Source of the DNA: Aurantimonas coralicida DSM 14790 | GTDB taxonomy: Bacteria > Pseudomonadota > Alphaproteobacteria > Rhizobiales > Rhizobiaceae | Reading direction: 5' to 3' | Assembly: GCF_000421645.1 (NCBI RefSeq) | Contig: NZ_ATXK01000006.1 | Coordinates: forward strand, 1-64,000 | DNA length: 64,000 nt | Shown here: positions 60,502 to 64,000 of the stretch, piece after piece | Numbering within the stretch: position 1 is the first letter of the stretch | Layout: each line of letters opens with the position of its first letter | The notes under the pieces: generated by a model | What the model saw: the letters and a program-made list of their open reading frames with translations, nothing else | Databases searched by the model: none | Told to the model about the DNA's origin: nothing | Translations under genes and position numbers: made by a program

Positions 60502-61150
60502 CGGGATCCGCCTCGATGACGGCCGGACCGACGTCGTCGGCCAGCGCCGAGAACATGTCGTTCATGGATTTCGCGCATTCGACGAGACCGGCCCGACACG
60601 TCTTCAAGGCGTCGAGGCGCCACTGCTGGCAGCGGTCGTCGTCGAACCCGGCCATGTCGCGGAATATCCTGTCGGGAATCGACATGATGGACTGCCGGAT
60701 CTTGGACAGGCCCTCGACGTAGGCGAACTCCAGTGGCTCGCGATGGATCAGGATCTTCGCGGTCTGGGCCAGCTTCATCTCGGCCGTCCGTGCCGCTGCG
60801 AGATCCTTGCGGTCCTTGATGTCGAGCTTGCCCATGGCGCCGTCCGCCGGATGTTCGCCGTCGGGCATCTCGAACTTCCGGCGCTCGTCCCGGGCGACCT
60901 GTTCCTCCCTCCATTTCCAGACCGCCCGGACATCGACGAGGATGGCCTCGCCCCTGGCGGTCGCAGCGGACTCCGTCGGGCAGCCCTTGTCGATCCACCC
61001 CCGAAGCGTTCCCCGATCGAAACCCGTGATCCTGGAGAACTCGGCGATGGAGACCACCCGGGCAGATTTCTCCGATCGCTCGGCAGCCGCCTCGACGGCA
61101 TCGGCGGTCGATCGCTTCGACGACCCGACTGGGCGAAACTTCCGGGTCAT
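60494..61150 (-). CDS. Terminase small subunit (Nu1 type)
   Basis: Protein of 218 residues. A helix-turn-helix near 32-55 (VSIAEFSRITGFDRGTLRGW) recognises DNA at the cos site, followed by a basic-acidic linker and the large-subunit binding end. Lambda Nu1 and its relatives have this layout. Together with the gpA-type partner it implies a cos-packaging phage. Confidence 0.85.
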   Translation of the reverse strand: MTRKFRPVGSSKRSTADAVEAAAERSEKSARVVSIAEFSRITGFDRGTLRGWIDKGCPTESAATARGEAILVDVRAVWKWREEQVARDERRKFEMPDGEHPADGAMGKLDIKDRKDLAAARTAEMKLAQTAKILIHREPLEFAYVEGLSKIRQSIMSIPDRIFRDMAGFDDDRCQQWRLDALKTCRAGLVECAKSMNDMFSALADDVGPAVIEADPDA

Positions 61151-61387
61151 GACTGGGCTCCATGGGGTGTCGATCCCGCAGGTCGGCGATCGCGAATCCG
61201 GGACAGCCCTCTCCTACGGAGAGGGGAGGTCGCCAAATGCCGGTCGAAACCTGTGGGTGCTGCGGGGTGAAAAATTTTTGTTCTATAAGTAGCGACAGGA
61301 AATAGGCGCGAACTTCCCCGCATGGTTGTATAGGTCGTGGGGTCCCCCGGCCTCTCGACGCCCCTCCAGCCCCTCGTTTGTGGGCGT
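61151..61387. other. Intergenic region upstream of the terminase; possible cos region
   Basis: No gene is apparent. A tight hairpin (CCCTCTCC at 61208-61215 and GGAGAGGG at 61219-61226, loop TAC) and an A/T-rich patch (about 61269-61289) are the only structures. In lambda the cos site is just upstream of Nu1, so this is the natural place to look for it, but no cos sequence can be recognised. Confidence 0.35.
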
Positions 61388-62341
61388 TCATGGCGTCACC
61401 TTGGGTTTGTTCTTCGATCCCTTCTTCCGTCCCTTCTTGGACGGTTGCAACCTGCCGGCGGCTATTTCCTGAGCCTTCCACTCCTGCAGTCTCTTGCGTT
61501 CGCCACGGGCATTGGCGTTCTTCCTCGCAGCCCGTGCCGTCCTCTCCAGCCTCATGTCGGCCAGGATCTCTTCGAGACGTTCTCTCAGCCTGTCCTGCAG
61601 TCCATCGGTGGCGAGGGAGACCGACTTGTTCCAGGAGGGGACGAGATAATCCTTCCTGCCGTAATCGCTCTCCTCGACAGCGAATGCGAGGGGCAGGGGC
61701 CTGTGCCCCCGGTCCTTGCCGCGCCGCCAAAAGGCGAGGGGGCCGAGCGATCCGTCCTTACGACGAGGACGACCGAAGAAGGGAGCGCCGGCCGTCCGAT
61801 CGCCTGTCTCTGTCGCCAGGAGCTTTCCGTCCGGCCCACGCTCTCTCTCAACATCGCCGACCTGGCCTTGCTTGGCCTTCGCCACAAGCTTGGAGAGAGC
61901 ATTGCGGGGCAGGCCGCCGGCCTTCGTCTTCCTGATGCCAAAGGCCTTCAGGTGCTCGAAGACCGGAATGAAATTGTAGGAGTCAGCCACACCAGCGATG
62001 CCGGGCTCTCTCTCGTCGCGCTCGCCGAGCATGAACTGCAGATATTTCGCCTGGAGGGGGCGGACACTGACGCTGGCCTCGGCAACGCCTTTGGTCGCGC
62101 CCTTCCTTGTGTTCGCCACAACGGACGACGACTTCTTGCCCGGACGGATTTTCGTGAATCTGGAAGGGCCGCCCTCGATATTCCGCTCGAAGCGCCCTTC
62201 CATCTGGCGGACGGACGCCGTTGCGACATCGTTGACGGCGGTCTGCAAGGCGTCCGCAAAAGCATATTTCCCGAGCGCCTGGAACCGAAGTTCCAGCTCG
62301 TCCAGCCCAGAAATGTCGATTAAGGTGTCGTCCCGGATCAT
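61388..62341 (-). CDS. Phage protein upstream of the terminase, possible tail-completion type
   Basis: Protein of 317 residues beginning MIRDDTLIDISGLDELELRF. The opening (LGKYAFADALQTAVNDVATA, SVRQMEGRF) resembles minor tail/tail-completion (gpZ-like) proteins, and the last 60 residues are very basic (KKGRKKGSKNKPKVTP). The position before the terminase genes is unusual for a tail gene. Function uncertain. Confidence 0.55.
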   Translation of the reverse strand: MIRDDTLIDISGLDELELRFQALGKYAFADALQTAVNDVATASVRQMEGRFERNIEGGPSRFTKIRPGKKSSSVVANTRKGATKGVAEASVSVRPLQAKYLQFMLGERDEREPGIAGVADSYNFIPVFEHLKAFGIRKTKAGGLPRNALSKLVAKAKQGQVGDVERERGPDGKLLATETGDRTAGAPFFGRPRRKDGSLGPLAFWRRGKDRGHRPLPLAFAVEESDYGRKDYLVPSWNKSVSLATDGLQDRLRERLEEILADMRLERTARAARKNANARGERKRLQEWKAQEIAAGRLQPSKKGRKKGSKNKPKVTP

Positions 62342-62381
62342 GCCGTCCCCGCCTGTGTAGCGGGGATCCGATCATGTGCAG

Positions 62382-62403
62382 TGGCCCCTTTTCACGGGGT
62401 GTC
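62382..62403. repeat. Copy 3 of the 22-bp hairpin repeat
   Basis: Identical to the other two copies. It lies between two genes, starting 40 bases upstream of the 61388-62341 gene start and ending six bases after the stop of the 62410-62820 gene. Confidence 0.8.
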
Positions 62404-62409
62404 GTGAGA

Positions 62410-62820
62410 TTATTTGTAGAGGTAGGCGACGGCATCCTCGCGGAAGACTGCGTACTCGGCCCATGCGGCTTGGCTAGCCGCCTGACGCTTGGCCTCTGCT
62501 TCGCCGGCAATGCGGTCTGCCTCGGCCCGGGCGGCGGCCTTTTCGGCCTTCTGGGCTTCGTATGCTTCCGCTGCTCGCTGCTCCTCCACCAGCTCCTCCC
62601 ACAGTCCCTCGGTCTCCCCGAACTGGGCATGGAAGCGATAGAGCGACTGGTAATAAGGGGACAACGCAAAAAGATCGCCGGCGCGAGGGGTGTCCTCGGC
62701 CGGCGCAGTCAGGTTCTGATAGACGCCGCATGCGGCGCGTGTGCCAGATATAGCACGGCCGCACGCGTGAGGCGAGGGCTGTTCCGTAGGGAAAAGCGGC
62801 AGCTGTCGATCGTCAGTCAT
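62410..62820 (-). CDS. Phage protein, function unknown
   Basis: One hundred and thirty-six residues beginning MTDDRQLPLFPTEQPSPHAC with a coiled, Ala/Glu-rich second half (EEQRAAEAYEAQKAEKAAAR). Starts four bases inside the stop of the gene upstream. No family recognised. Confidence 0.55.
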   Translation of the reverse strand: MTDDRQLPLFPTEQPSPHACGRAISGTRAACGVYQNLTAPAEDTPRAGDLFALSPYYQSLYRFHAQFGETEGLWEELVEEQRAAEAYEAQKAEKAAARAEADRIAGEAEAKRQAASQAAWAEYAVFREDAVAYLYK

Positions 62821-63854
62821 GCCGCTTTCTCCATATCGTCGTCGCTGTCCTCGCTGTCATCCTCATCGGGGTTGACCGGGTACTCGTCAGGAAGGGAGAC
62901 AGTCGCCGGAATGCCGAATTCATCGCCCTCCGGCGGTGCCTGGATATCGTCGTCCCGAAGGGGATCCTGCACGTCCTCGTCGATCGCCGGGGCATCCTCG
63001 ACATCCGCGACTGGGGCGGGATGGGCTTCCACCACCGGCTCCTGAGGCGTCTCGACCTTGGCCGCTGGCGGAACCTCGGTCGGGGTCGCATCGACGGCAG
63101 CAGCCAGACCGGCGGGGAGATCGCCATCGTCGTGCTTCTCACGCTGCTTGATCAGGACGTTCATCGCCCAGGCCGGTGGTTCGACAGACCCGTCAAGCCA
63201 GGCCTCGATGTCGGTCATGGTGACCACCGTGCGCTTGTCTTCGTCGATGTACGGATTGCCAGAGAGGACGATCGCCGAAGTCGGGACCGTCTCCCAGAGA
63301 TTCGCGAACATGCCAGCCCTAGCCAGCCGGCTGTGGGTCTCTGCGTCGATCTCTGCCCGCTCCTCTCTCGTCGGACCGGATCCGCGCAGCCGGCGGACCT
63401 CCAACTGCCGCTTGCCGATCGGTTTGGCATTCCCCTCGATAACGGTCTTCTGTGCGAACCCGTTCGAGACCCTCGACAGCTTGTCGTGATCGCAGTCCCA
63501 GACCAAGCCGTACTGCACCATCAAGACCGTCTTGCCAGGCGTCCTGGTCGCTTTCCTGTAGACCCTCTGGACCTCTCCGACCGCCAGATACTCGCGCCGG
63601 ACCTTCACCTGCCTATGGTTGTAGCCGGCCGTCTTCTCGAAGACGGGCTGCCCGTGCGACCCCCGTCCGGCGACGACGGGCAGGCACTGGCGGACGCGGA
63701 TGACGTCGCCGACGCGCAGGTCATCGGTGCCGGCTTCCAGCCACTCGACGCCGTTCTCGGTGAGTCCTTCGAGGACGTCCTGGGGAATCGTCGCCGCGTC
63801 GTTCTCATCGACGAGAACGTGGTTGGGCGTAGGGTCGTATCGCTTCGGTCGCAT
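62817..63854 (-). CDS. Phage protein with acidic C-terminal tail, function unknown
   Basis: Protein of 345 residues beginning MRPKRYDPTPNHVLVDENDA. The first 200 residues look beta-rich (VRVRQCLPVVAG, QVKVRREYLAVGEVQRV) and the last 70 are very acidic (PDEDDSEDSDDDMEKAA). I do not recognise the family. The upstream region continues past 63854 to the right edge without a further gene visible. Confidence 0.5.
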   Translation of the reverse strand: MRPKRYDPTPNHVLVDENDAATIPQDVLEGLTENGVEWLEAGTDDLRVGDVIRVRQCLPVVAGRGSHGQPVFEKTAGYNHRQVKVRREYLAVGEVQRVYRKATRTPGKTVLMVQYGLVWDCDHDKLSRVSNGFAQKTVIEGNAKPIGKRQLEVRRLRGSGPTREERAEIDAETHSRLARAGMFANLWETVPTSAIVLSGNPYIDEDKRTVVTMTDIEAWLDGSVEPPAWAMNVLIKQREKHDDGDLPAGLAAAVDATPTEVPPAAKVETPQEPVVEAHPAPVADVEDAPAIDEDVQDPLRDDDIQAPPEGDEFGIPATVSLPDEYPVNPDEDDSEDSDDDMEKAA

Positions 63855-64000
63855 CTGGTCTCCTGTCCGTCGTTCCTGTCCGACACGACAAAGATGAGAC
63901 CTCTTAACGCATTGATCAAGCTCATCGATTTCGGGCGGTGGTCGGGACGGGACGGAACCGCGATGCGATTGCCATGACCACCTGAGACGCGAAATTTGGG

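Noticed and set aside
60489-61730. A 413-codon frame on the minus strand across the terminase small gene and the gap
   Set aside because: It runs in a different frame from the Nu1-type protein and shows no recognisable motif; the shorter frame has an HTH and correct overlaps.
23253-63854. An integrase gene in the visible part of the prophage
   Set aside because: None of the proteins shows the tyrosine recombinase RHRY pattern or a serine recombinase N-terminus; it must be outside the window or missing.
1-64000. CRISPR arrays and ribosomal RNA genes
   Set aside because: No regularly spaced repeats with spacers and no rRNA-like sequence were seen on reading either strand.

Overview
The window looks like an alphaproteobacterial, probably Hyphomicrobiales (Rhizobiales), chromosome carrying a large part of an integrated siphophage. 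The evidence is the high GC content, the Agrobacterium-type cellulose operon, the solute-uptake and amidase gene style, and small families such as DUF6894 and DUF1028. The genus cannot be fixed from the sequence.

Region 1 (1-9036): the 5' part of an IS30-type transposase runs off the left edge. Beside it is a leftward cellulose operon of four genes, bcsA, bcsB, bcsZ and a TPR protein (bcsK-like). Its genes overlap or nearly touch, and a plausible promoter lies just upstream of bcsA. A small predicted exported protein of unknown role follows.

Region 2 (9449-20748): a nitrogen-compound uptake and hydrolysis cluster. It holds an XRE-cupin regulator with a 19-bp palindrome in front of the next gene, a nitrilase-family amidohydrolase, and a branched-chain/amide-type ABC transporter. 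The transporter comprises a binding protein, a permease, a fused permease-ATPase and a second ATPase. Then come a DUF1028 protein, a tiny GatC-like protein, an amidase-signature enzyme, a divergent LysR regulator and an NAD-binding SAF-domain oxidoreductase. Together they suggest import and stepwise deamidation of an amide-, ureide- or nitrile-like compound; the substrate is not visible. A P1B-type metal ATPase (21032-22906) closes the chromosomal part.

Region 3 (23009 to beyond 64000): a prophage. Its left boundary is the 3' part of a tRNA-Val(CAC) gene, lacking its 5' half, which is what integration into a tRNA leaves behind. The left arm (23.2-31.7 kb) has cargo and regulatory genes: an AAA+ ATPase, a metallophosphoesterase, Crp/Fnr and MarR regulators, and an antirepressor-like protein with a cluster of short palindromes. 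Next comes a compact leftward operon (31.8-38.65 kb) with a nucleotide pyrophosphohydrolase-like protein, an HD hydrolase, DUF3307, a second metallophosphoesterase, spanins, small membrane proteins, a GH24 endolysin, a holin candidate, a RuvC-like resolvase and an HTH protein. A 1285-codon primase-helicase faces the other way (38987-42844). From 43.1 to 61.2 kb lies the structural block, transcribed leftward in lambda order: terminase small and large subunits, gpW-like, portal, protease/scaffold, decoration, major capsid, connector genes, tail tube, chaperone candidate, tape measure and tail tip. Upstream of the terminase are three proteins of uncertain role. No integrase, DNA polymerase or classical CI repressor is visible, so part of the phage lies to the right of the window.

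The most interesting leads are: a 22-bp hairpin repeat present three times in the late operon; a ribosome-binding site buried in a hairpin before a TTG start; an internal scaffold start inside the protease gene; an adjacent pair resembling the dNTP-sanitising enzymes MazZ and DatZ of 2-aminoadenine phages; a pair of diverged paralogues in the regulatory arm; and a beta-helix-like protein in the head module. Function calls come from reading motifs and gene order; no database search was run.
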